Source: Propionibacteriaceae bacterium
Lineage (GTDB): Bacteria; Actinomycetota; Actinomycetes; Propionibacteriales; Propionibacteriaceae
Length of the DNA: 33,213 nt
Direction: 5' to 3'
Assembly: GCA_905372155.1 (NCBI GenBank)
Contig: CAJPNZ010000025.1
Coordinates: 1-33,213 of the forward strand
This document shows, piece after piece, positions 16,811 to 23,462 of the stretch. A model generated the notes under the pieces. It worked only from the letters and a program-made list of their open reading frames with translations, had not been told where the DNA came from and searched no databases. The translations under genes were made by a program, and so were the position numbers. The stretch's first letter is position 1; each line of letters begins with the position of its first letter.

Positions 16811-18063
16811 GATACCAGCTGACACTGCGCTTCGAAACGCCGTTCAGCGTCGGGATCGGCAACGAGGCGTTGTTCCACACCACCACCCAGCGGGTGATTC
16901 CCGGAGCCACGCTGCGGGGCGCCCTGGCTGCACTGTGGTGGCGCAGGTTCGATTCCGCCGCCGACTTCGCTGCTTTGTTCGACGACGACCTCCTCGTCAC
17001 CCAGGCGGTCCCCGAAGGAGCGGGACTGTGGACCACCTCCGAGGTCACCTGCAAGTACCGCGCCACGACCGAATGCGGGGAGGTCGTCTACGACCGTGCG
17101 CTGTTCGTCGCCTCGGGTGAGACCCTGGACGCCGGGGTGTGCCCGCGCTGCGAGGGCCCGCTGACGGCCAAGCCCGGGTGGATCGACCTGCCCGACCCGG
17201 TGCGGCGCGGCCGCGTCGAGCTGGAGGCAAACGAGACCGCCAAAGAAGGGCAGCTGTACTCCCGCGACTACGTCGCAAAGGGCACGCGCTACATCGCCGA
17301 GATCGAGACCAGTGCCGACCTCTCCTGGCTCCACGACGCCACCGTCCGGATCGGGCAGGGCCGGTCTCAGGACCGGGGCCGCGCCCTCGCCACCGTCGCG
17401 CCGCTGGAGGAGAAACCGTTGACGTGGCACGACCGCCCCGTCGCCATCCACCTGACCAGCCCCGCGATCATCACCAACCAGTGGGGCGCACCGAGCCTGG
17501 ACCTCGACGACGTCAAAAGCGAGTTGCAGCGGGTCAGCGGCGACAACCTGACGCTGTGCCCCCACCCCGAGTGGGTGCGCAGCGAACTGGTGACCGGCTG
17601 GCACGGGCGCAGCAACCTGCCGAAGGTGCCGGACTGGGCATTCGCGCCAGGGGTCAGTTTCGTCGTCGACGGCCTCACCGCCGACGGCTGGCGGCGGCTG
17701 CGTCGATGCGGGATCGGCTGGCGCCGCATCGACGGCTACGGCCAGCTTGCGCTCACCGGCTGGGAGCCGACCAACCGGCCTCCTTTTGAGGTCACGGCCG
17801 AGTGGTGGGAACAGGAGAGCGCCGAGCTGCGGAAACACAAGAGTTGGGGCGAGTACAAGTCGTTGCTGCGGATGGCCTGTATCAACCTCTCGGACACCAG
17901 CGAGGTGTCTGAGGAAAAGACCCGGCGCAACTTCAAAAAAGTGCTGGACAAGGCCCCGCCCCAGTTCCACGACAAGCTCCGGGAGATCCTGACCCTGGAA
18001 CCACGGCAGCTGAGGCAGCTGGCCGGGCTGTTGCAGTCGAGCAACAAGAAGAGGAGGAAGTGA
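16807..18063 (+). CDS. csx10: Csx10-like RAMP protein with helical C-terminal extension
   Basis: The 418-residue protein starts RYQLTLRFETPFSVGIGNE, has RVIPGATLRGALAALWWR, a four-Cys zinc ribbon (Cys81-type CKYRATTEC...CPRCEG) and a second module ending in the glycine loop RRCGIGWRRIDGYGQLAL. This layout matches the Csx10/Cmr3/Csm4 group that caps the 5' end of the guide complex in subtype III-D-like systems. Residues ~332-418 form an additional helical, charged tail (EWWEQESAELRKHKSWGEYK onwards), unusual for the family. No separate small helical subunit is encoded in the operon, so the tail may substitute. GTG start in a GTGA overlap. Confidence 0.78.
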   Translation: MRYQLTLRFETPFSVGIGNEALFHTTTQRVIPGATLRGALAALWWRRFDSAADFAALFDDDLLVTQAVPEGAGLWTTSEVTCKYRATTECGEVVYDRALFVASGETLDAGVCPRCEGPLTAKPGWIDLPDPVRRGRVELEANETAKEGQLYSRDYVAKGTRYIAEIETSADLSWLHDATVRIGQGRSQDRGRALATVAPLEEKPLTWHDRPVAIHLTSPAIITNQWGAPSLDLDDVKSELQRVSGDNLTLCPHPEWVRSELVTGWHGRSNLPKVPDWAFAPGVSFVVDGLTADGWRRLRRCGIGWRRIDGYGQLALTGWEPTNRPPFEVTAEWWEQESAELRKHKSWGEYKSLLRMACINLSDTSEVSEEKTRRNFKKVLDKAPPQFHDKLREILTLEPRQLRQLAGLLQSSNKKRRK

Positions 18064-19325
18064 TGCCCCGCTACGCGACCCTGATGCGGTTCGACCTCAC
18101 CATCGACACCCCCTGGGCGATCGGCGCGTTCACGCGCTCCGGGAGCACAGGCGAAGACGCGGTCCAGGCGCCCATCCAGCGCCGACCCGACGGGTCGGTG
18201 TACCTGCCGGCGACCTCCCTCGTCGGCGGGCTGCGCGACCACCTCGGTGAGGCGGCCTCCCGCTATCTGGGGGCCGAGAAGAGCGGGGAGACGTCGCCGT
18301 CGCCGTCGCAGATCCGGGCGCTCGGTGCGAACATCGTCGAGACGAAAGCGCCAGAAGAGGTCACGGGAGTCGCCATCGACGGCCACCGGCGCGCCGCCAA
18401 AGGGGGTCACCTGTTCACCCGTGAGGTGATTCCCGGCGGCACGCGGGTGCAGTGGTGGCTGCTGTGGGACCGCGACGACGCCGAGACCGCCACGCTCAGC
18501 GCCTTCCTGGACCTGGCGGCCACCTGGCGGCCGGTCGTTGGTCGGCGACGGACATCGAACCAGGGCTGGGGCACCCTCCACGCCATCCATCACCGCACCA
18601 TCGACCGCCGCGATCCGGCCGGCCTGACCTGGTGGCTCCAGGAACGACGCGCCTGCCTCGCGCCCGATGCCGACCTGACCGGCTGGGAGAAGCGGCAGGG
18701 CGAATCCCCGTCGCCGAAGCCCTCGATCGAGTACCGCTTCGAGGCGGTCGACCCGTTGCACATCGGCGACGGTCAACCTCTGGAGAACGCGGCTCCGGAC
18801 AAGAACAACGTGCTGCGCACCAGGACCGAGATGCCCGCCGACTCGTGGCGCGGCATTTTCCGGCACCGCATCGCACACATCCTGAAGGTCACCGGCCGGG
18901 AGGTGAAAGGGATCGACGAGCGGCTGTTCGGGTCGGCGCGGACGGAGGGGGAATCCCTCGACGGCGGGACGCGCGGGATCCTGCGGTTCGAGTCGTCGCC
19001 GGTGCAGCTGCCCGACGGCACCACCCCCGAACCGAAGGGGCTGCCGTGCCTTACGCAGGTCGCGATCGACCGCATCTCCGGTGGCAGCCTGATGAACTCG
19101 CAGATGACGGCGGAGGCGTCGCACGGGTCGCTGTACTCGGTGCAGTACCTGCCGCCCGGCTCCACCCTGAGCCTGCGCATCCACGAGCTGCAGCCGCTCA
19201 CCGACGAGGAACGCGACCTCCTCAGGGCCGTCGCCTGTGACCTCGACGAGCAGATCATCGGAATCGGCGGCGGCACGACCCGCGGTTTCGGCTCCCTCAA
19301 GCGGAAGGACACCGACAATGGCTGA
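18063..19325 (+). CDS. Two-module RAMP (Cas7-like fusion) protein
   Basis: The 420-residue protein holds two RAMP modules in tandem. Module 1 (residues ~5-180) has DLTIDTPWAIGAF, SVYLPATSLVGGLRDHLGE and the loop VVGRRRTSNQGWGTL. Module 2 (~residues 220-418) has YRFEAVDPLHIGDGQ, TEMPADSWRGIFRHRI and IIGIGGGTTRGFGSLKRK. It is therefore probably two backbone subunits in one chain. The start is ATG 18063, overlapping the previous stop (TGATG) with GAGGAGG five bases upstream; GTG 18060 is also possible. Acidic residues before each motif (GEDAVQAP; ENAAPDKNN) could be cleavage sites. Confidence 0.8.
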   Translation: MPRYATLMRFDLTIDTPWAIGAFTRSGSTGEDAVQAPIQRRPDGSVYLPATSLVGGLRDHLGEAASRYLGAEKSGETSPSPSQIRALGANIVETKAPEEVTGVAIDGHRRAAKGGHLFTREVIPGGTRVQWWLLWDRDDAETATLSAFLDLAATWRPVVGRRRTSNQGWGTLHAIHHRTIDRRDPAGLTWWLQERRACLAPDADLTGWEKRQGESPSPKPSIEYRFEAVDPLHIGDGQPLENAAPDKNNVLRTRTEMPADSWRGIFRHRIAHILKVTGREVKGIDERLFGSARTEGESLDGGTRGILRFESSPVQLPDGTTPEPKGLPCLTQVAIDRISGGSLMNSQMTAEASHGSLYSVQYLPPGSTLSLRIHELQPLTDEERDLLRAVACDLDEQIIGIGGGTTRGFGSLKRKDTDNG

Positions 19326-19740
19326 CTGGTTCGCGCGTCCCCTCACGGCACGCCCGGAAGGGGAGTTCACCGCCTACGCCTGGGCCGATCACACCGGCTG
19401 GCATTTCGCGCCCGAACCGCCCGAACACGTCATCCCGACCGGCCACGTCTGGGCCTGGGGCGGGAACGACTGGGCGGCGTGGCGGGAGGAGACCGACCGG
19501 TGCGCCGGCCTGTGGCTGCGCCGCGCCGACGTCACGCCCGGCGACGACTGGAAGCCGGCCACCGTCGATGTGCTCGGCTCACCTGGGGAGGGAACCCTGC
19601 CGTCGCTGCACCGCGACAAGCGGTTCTTCCGCAGCGACGACGGCAACGCGAACTGGCACGGCCTGCCGGCGCACATCCTGCGGGTGACGGCCCCGGCGCG
19701 CGTGGACCTGTTCGACTGCCCTGAGGCGATGAGGCGATGA
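19318..19740 (+). CDS. Unknown type III operon protein, 140 aa
   Basis: The ORF from ATG 19318 overlaps the preceding RAMP stop by 8 bases, so it is part of the operon. The 140 residues are unusually rich in Trp (MADWFARPL, YAWADHTGWHFA, VWAWGGNDWAAW, NWHGLPAHIL), mostly beta by appearance, without membrane segments or the RAMP glycine loop. Csx19 (TIGR03984), a small accessory protein of III-D-like loci, is a candidate by position and size, but I cannot confirm it by sequence. A target-recognition or complex-assembly role is speculative. It does not look like the all-helical Csm2/Cmr5 small subunit. Confidence 0.7.
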   Translation: MADWFARPLTARPEGEFTAYAWADHTGWHFAPEPPEHVIPTGHVWAWGGNDWAAWREETDRCAGLWLRRADVTPGDDWKPATVDVLGSPGEGTLPSLHRDKRFFRSDDGNANWHGLPAHILRVTAPARVDLFDCPEAMRR

Positions 19741-19749
19741 GGTGACGTC

Positions 19750-19968
19750 ATGGCCTGCCCCTCCTGCATCGCCGAGTGGTTGAGTGCCGCCCGGCAGGAG
19801 GGGCCGGTCGACGACCTCGACGACGGCACCCCGTCCGCCGGGTTGGTGCGGCTCAGATGTTCCTTGTCATGTAGCGCTGCATCTGCCTCACGGCCTTGCC
19901 CAGGTTCGAGTGCCGGGCGGCAAATTCTCCGAAGGCCGGTTCGAGCTGGGAGGACAGGCGCTGGTTGA
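19750..19968 (+). CDS. Short CxxC ORF at the operon end, probably 3'-truncated
   Basis: ATG 19750 has GAGGTGA seven bases upstream and begins MACPSCIAEWLSAARQEGP, with a CxxC pair. It starts 9 bases after the stop of the preceding operon gene. The frame continues to 19968 but from about residue 35 it runs antisense through the end of the hipA-like gene and becomes low-complexity, so only the first third looks genuine. I read it as a gene cut by arrival of the hipBA pair, or a short real ORF. Confidence 0.35.
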   Translation: MACPSCIAEWLSAARQEGPVDDLDDGTPSAGLVRLRCSLSCSAASASRPCPGSSAGRQILRRPVRAGRTGAG

Positions 19969-21055
19969 CATCGCTGACGATGTTCACCACGTGGTCCGGC
20001 TCCAGGTCGCAGTCGACGGCCAGAGCGTTCCAGTCCTTCAAGGTGATGTTGGCGGTGTGTCGCTGCGACCCGATCGGCATGGTCAGCAGTTGGCTGTACT
20101 GGGGGTAGGCCCCCAGGGGAACCAGGTCGTACAAAGGCGACAAGCGGGGTTCGTTTTCAAGCATGATGCTGTAGTTCTTGGCGTGGGCATCAGCGTTGCC
20201 GATGGCGGTGTTGATGGCCAGTTGCTTGACGAAACAGTAGGCCAGTTCCGAGTCGTGGCGGCGCAGCAGGGCGATGGCGTCGGCCGGGCTCGTGAGGTAC
20301 TTGCCCTTGGGGTCGCGGCCCAGGGCCTGTTGCAGGTCCTCGACGTGGAGGCGGCGGCTGAACCCTGAGGGCATGAGCTCGCGGTCGAAACGCTCGACCA
20401 CATAGGCGCTCTGGTCATCGAAGTGCGCCACGCGGGCTCGCGGGACTGCGAACCCGGCCCGTCGGACCAGGTCCATTGCCCGGGCCTCGAATGCCTCGAT
20501 GTGTTTGTTCCGGGCGGCGCCGGGTTTGACGATGTGGGTGGACGGGGTTTGCGCGTCGGGCCGGTACCAGCTGCCGCCGATGCGGGCCAGGGCGAACTTG
20601 GCCTGGACGCCGGCCAGCGAGAACCGCAGGGGCCAGTCGCCGGCGAAGGCCGAGGCCGTGGGCCTGGCCTTGATTCCGGCGATCCGTGCCCCGATATCGG
20701 CCGTGGTGGCGATCAACGGTTCGTGGTCCGGATCGCTTCCGGGCTCGCTGCCCGGTGCGGTGAGCTGCACGGCCCCGGCGACGTCACCGCCGACCTGGCG
20801 CAACAACTCGAAGGTGTCGGTGCTGGTGGCGCCCGAGGCCCTCATCATGTCGCGCAGCGCCACCGGATCCTCGGGCAGCAAGCCACGCAGGTAGTGCTCG
20901 GCCGCGCCGTCCGGGGCCGGAGCGTCGATCGGCAATGACAGCGAGACGACCCGGGTGGCGTCGGCGTCGTAGACCAGCCGGGCAGCGCGACCGGTCTGCC
21001 TTTCGAAGCGTCCGACGTGATCGCCGTGCAGCCAACACTCGAGGACCTCAGGCAT
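19853..21055 (-). CDS. hipA: HipA-family serine/threonine kinase toxin
   Basis: The 400-residue protein has the HipA N-terminal domain (ECWLHGDHVGRFERQTG) and the HipA-like kinase core: nucleotide loop FSLAGVQAKFAL, catalytic INTAIGNADAHAKNYSIML with Asp and Asn, and metal-binding Asp in LYDLVPLG. All key residues are present, so it should be an active kinase; classical HipA phosphorylates glutamyl-tRNA synthetase and induces persistence. ATG 21055 overlaps the hipB stop by 8 bases; GTG 21061 is an alternative. The gene is convergent with the type III operon and its 3' end overlaps the last short ORF of that operon. Confidence 0.93.
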   Translation of the reverse strand: MPEVLECWLHGDHVGRFERQTGRAARLVYDADATRVVSLSLPIDAPAPDGAAEHYLRGLLPEDPVALRDMMRASGATSTDTFELLRQVGGDVAGAVQLTAPGSEPGSDPDHEPLIATTADIGARIAGIKARPTASAFAGDWPLRFSLAGVQAKFALARIGGSWYRPDAQTPSTHIVKPGAARNKHIEAFEARAMDLVRRAGFAVPRARVAHFDDQSAYVVERFDRELMPSGFSRRLHVEDLQQALGRDPKGKYLTSPADAIALLRRHDSELAYCFVKQLAINTAIGNADAHAKNYSIMLENEPRLSPLYDLVPLGAYPQYSQLLTMPIGSQRHTANITLKDWNALAVDCDLEPDHVVNIVSDVNQRLSSQLEPAFGEFAARHSNLGKAVRQMQRYMTRNI

Positions 21056-21827
21056 CCCCACCGCCTTGCACCCGGCCCACGTCCATGTGCGCGGCCCTAA
21101 GGATGAAGGCCAGCTGTCCCGGCCGCGGGGGCGCCGCGCCCTCCAGCACCCGGTTCACGCTGGCGGGTGTGATCCGGTCGCGTGTATCCGGCTGGTCGAA
21201 CAGGTCGTCATGATCCGCCACGCGCAGTCGTTCTGCCTCCTCGGCCAGGGCCGCCGCATCCAGGCCGAGGACCTCCATCATGTCGCGAAGCCGGCGGGCG
21301 ACCTGAGGGCGGGTCAGGCTGGTGGCGGATCCCAGGTGGCGCAGGCGGTCGCGGGCGTGTTCGTCGGCCACCCGGCCCCCGCGAGCGAAGGCACGCAGCA
21401 GGGTCGGCTTGTGGTCCCAGTGCTGTCCGAACCGTTCGGGGCGGCTGCCGCGGGTGAGGTGCTGGGCCACCACGCCCGGCTGGTCGCTGTTCAGCATCTG
21501 ATGCAGCGCCGCGGTCACGGCCGGCCGGTGTTCGGCCGCCACCCGCTCCAATCCGTGGTCGAGCAGGCTGGTGAGCAGCGCGTCGACCTCGGCCTCGTCC
21601 AGGGACCGGGTTCGCGGTGTGATGACCTGGGTGCTCAGTCCCAGCGCGCCCAGCAGGGTGAGCACCTTGCCGATCTCCGCCCTGGGGTGACCCTTTTCGA
21701 TCTCGATGACGAACAACCTGCTCACCCCGGCCGCCTCGGCGAGCTGGGCCTGGGTGAGTCGGCGCCGTGTGCGGGTGGCACGCACGATGCGGGCCAGGGC
21801 GTCGGCGTCGTCGATGGTGGAGGTCAC
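21048..21827 (-). CDS. hipB: HipB-like XRE antitoxin with long C-terminal extension
   Basis: The 259-residue protein has an N-terminal XRE helix-turn-helix (residues ~14-70: RTRRRLTQAQLAEAAGVSRL, FVIEIEKGHPRAEIGKVL) typical of HipB, which binds DNA and neutralises HipA. The remaining ~190 residues are an all-helical extension, about three times the length of classical HipB (88 aa in E. coli), containing a second possible HTH-like stretch near LTRPQVARRLRDMMEVLG. GTG 21827 is chosen because an AGGGTGG-like site precedes it; ATG 21866 lacks one. Coupled to hipA by an 8-base overlap. Autoregulation is expected. Confidence 0.85.
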   Translation of the reverse strand: MTSTIDDADALARIVRATRTRRRLTQAQLAEAAGVSRLFVIEIEKGHPRAEIGKVLTLLGALGLSTQVITPRTRSLDEAEVDALLTSLLDHGLERVAAEHRPAVTAALHQMLNSDQPGVVAQHLTRGSRPERFGQHWDHKPTLLRAFARGGRVADEHARDRLRHLGSATSLTRPQVARRLRDMMEVLGLDAAALAEEAERLRVADHDDLFDQPDTRDRITPASVNRVLEGAAPPRPGQLAFILRAAHMDVGRVQGGGDA

Positions 21828-21942
21828 GCCATCCACCCTACCGGCGATGTCGGCGTACGCATACATCAACGTGGCGGTCGTCCGTCCTCGCCCGGTCGGC
21901 ACGGGAACCAACGAGGCGGTTGGCTTCCTGCCGTGGCCGGGG

Positions 21943-21957
21943 TTTGCCTTTGGCAAA
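21943..21957. promoter_or_regulatory. Small palindrome upstream of the truncated oxidoreductase
   Basis: TTTGCC-TTT-GGCAAA is a perfect 6-bp inverted repeat, ~80 bases before ATG 22039. It may be a LacI/GntR-type operator of the original oxidoreductase operon. The divergent hipB-like start is 116 bases away, so it could equally serve that gene. The rest of 21828-22038 shows only a possible extended -10 (TGGTATGTT near 21977). Confidence 0.35.
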
Positions 21958-22038
21958 GGATCTGCAACAGGAGACCCTTGGTATGTTCGGACATGTGGGT
22001 CGCCGTAGGGGCCGGCCCTTGGATGTCGGGAGAACAAC

Positions 22039-22203
22039 ATGAACAAACGGATCGGTGTGGGGGTCATCAGCCTCGGGTGGATGGGCAGGCTGCACGCGCG
22101 CAGCTACCGCGCCCTGGCGGAGCGCTATCAGGTGCTGGGGGGCCGAGGTGCGTCTCCTCACCGCCCTCCCAATGCACACCCCAGTAAGCAAATCCCTAAT
22201 TAA
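22039..22203 (+). pseudogene. Gfo/Idh/MocA oxidoreductase, N-terminal stub
   Basis: The first ~34 codons encode a clean Rossmann start, MNKRIGVGVISLGWMGRLHA then RSYRALAERYQVLG, typical of the family. After about 22138 the sequence loses similarity (GRGASPHRPP) and hits TAA at 22201. A full protein would be 340-390 residues, so more than 90% is missing. GGGAGAA precedes the ATG. Composition falls from very GC-rich to AT-rich right after the break, which marks the left edge of an inserted segment. A relative of IolG, consistent with the sugar region upstream. Confidence 0.8.
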
Positions 22204-22299
22204 TTCGTATATCAATTAAATTTGCTGCCCCTTTGGCGGTGCCTTCCATCGCTTTTTTGCTTGTTTCTTTAACGAAGAGGTTTTCCCCAGTCTGGCGGT

Positions 22300-22328
22300 T
22301 GGCAGGGAGCCGGGGATGTGCTACTGTA
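22300..22328 (+). promoter_or_regulatory. Promoter of the biosynthetic operon
   Basis: -35 TTGGCA (22300-22305), 17-bp spacer, -10 TACTGT (22323-22328). The predicted start near 22335 precedes the Trp-rich leader ORF by ~40 bases and the first enzyme gene by ~260 bases. It is the only convincing promoter seen before the operon. Confidence 0.6.
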
Positions 22329-22373
22329 GCCGTGCTAGCCAGTAATGCTCACTCCTTAAAGAGGTGGTTGAGG

Positions 22374-22469
22374 TGATTTTTCCGCATATTGACGGGTTGG
22401 TGCGTACGGTTCGGCCCTTGGAGTGCTTGGCTAATCATGGTACCGTCGTGGGTGTTGCCTCAATGCTGA
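22374..22469 (+). CDS. Short Trp-rich leader ORF (31 codons)
   Basis: GTG 22374, preceded by AGAGGTGGTTGAG, opens a 31-codon frame ending at TGA 22469. It contains four Trp codons (TGWC, GPWSAWL, PSWV contexts), far above expectation, and is hydrophobic. Its stop codon is inside the right arm of a 14-bp hairpin, the geometry of ribosome-mediated attenuation. A tiny membrane peptide or chance ORF is the alternative. Confidence 0.35.
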
Positions 22470-22480
22470 GGCGGCACCCA
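22449..22480 (+). promoter_or_regulatory. 14-bp hairpin in the operon leader
   Basis: TGGGTGTTGCCTCA (22449-22462) and TGAGGCGGCACCCA (22467-22480) form a 14-bp stem with two G-U pairs and a 4-nt ATGC loop. No U-tract follows (ACAATATACTAATCAC). It could be a pause or attenuation structure for the downstream operon, 113 bases before the first enzyme gene. Remaining leader sequence 22204-22592 holds no other recognisable element. Confidence 0.6.
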
Positions 22481-22592
22481 ACAATATACTAATCACAACA
22501 GGTCCTGCGGGATTCACGACGCCGATGCCGGCCCGATGATCGCCGCTTTGAAAAATTGTTTCCTGCTGCATAGTTGAATCTGGGAGGTTTGC

Positions 22593-23462
22593 GTGAAAAG
22601 TGTGGGAATTCTCGGCGCTGGCGTCATGGGCAAGGAGATTGCCATCACCTGTGCGGCATTCAACTTCGATGTAGTGCTCTGTGACAGCAGTGCCGAGGTG
22701 CGCGACGAACTGCCGAGACGGCTGCGGAGCCTCATCCGGGGCTACCGCCTCATGCCGGACGGTCCTCAGTGGAACGTTGCCGAGGTGCTCGGGCGTATCA
22801 CGGTGACGGGCCATCTACAGGATCTAGCAGGCGCCACGTGGCTTATTGAGAACATCACCGAGAAGCGTGAGGCCAAGGAGTTGCTTTACCAATCACTGGC
22901 TCAGTACTGGGCCCCAGGGCAGTACTTGGCCATCAACACCAGTTGCATCCCTATCACGCGCTTGGCCGGGCTTATGCCACAGCCGGAGCGCGTCGTGGGC
23001 ATGCACTTTATGAACCCGGTGGCCCTCGTCCAAGGGCTTGAGGTGATCCGCGGCAGGTGCACCGATGAGGATACTGTGTCGGCTGCGTGCAATCTCGCGA
23101 CCACCTTAGGAAAAGTGCCCATCGTCGTGAGCGACCAACCGGGATTCGTTTCGAACCGCCTGTCGCATTTGTTCATGAATGAGGCGGCTTTCCTCGTCCA
23201 GGAAGGGGTGGCGGACGCCGCCTCAATTGATGCAATCTTCCGATTAGGCTACGGTCACCGCATGGGGCCATTGGAGACGGCTGACCTCATCGGCCTTGAC
23301 ACCGTTGTCGATTCGCTCGCTGTTCTGTACGACGAGTTCCAGGATTCGAAATTCCGGTGCTGCCCGTTGCTGAAGACCATGGTCGCGGCCGGTGAGCTCG
23401 GCCGAAAGTCTGGGCGGGGCTTTTACGACTACAGCGAGGGTCGGGGAGATGGTGCCCGGTGA
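22593..23462 (+). CDS. 3-hydroxyacyl-CoA dehydrogenase-like, hydroxymalonyl-ACP cassette
   Basis: The 289-residue protein has an N-terminal NAD-binding motif GILGAGVMGKEIA and the catalytic-His region VVGMHFMNPVAL, followed by the C-terminal helical domain (DQPGFVSNRLSHLFMNEAAF, GYGHRMGPLETADLIGLD). In FkbK/ZmaG-type pathways this enzyme oxidises the hydroxyl of glyceryl-ACP. GTG 22593 has GGGAGG six bases upstream. It is the first enzyme of the operon and its stop overlaps the FkbH-like start (GTGA). The family is certain; the ACP-linked substrate is inferred from the adjacent FkbH, ACP and acyl-CoA dehydrogenase. Confidence 0.88.
   Translation: MKSVGILGAGVMGKEIAITCAAFNFDVVLCDSSAEVRDELPRRLRSLIRGYRLMPDGPQWNVAEVLGRITVTGHLQDLAGATWLIENITEKREAKELLYQSLAQYWAPGQYLAINTSCIPITRLAGLMPQPERVVGMHFMNPVALVQGLEVIRGRCTDEDTVSAACNLATTLGKVPIVVSDQPGFVSNRLSHLFMNEAAFLVQEGVADAASIDAIFRLGYGHRMGPLETADLIGLDTVVDSLAVLYDEFQDSKFRCCPLLKTMVAAGELGRKSGRGFYDYSEGRGDGAR

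Noticed and set aside
19318..19740. Assignment of the 140-aa protein as the Csm2/Cmr5 small subunit
   Set aside because: Small subunits are all-helical; this protein is Trp- and Pro-rich with beta character.
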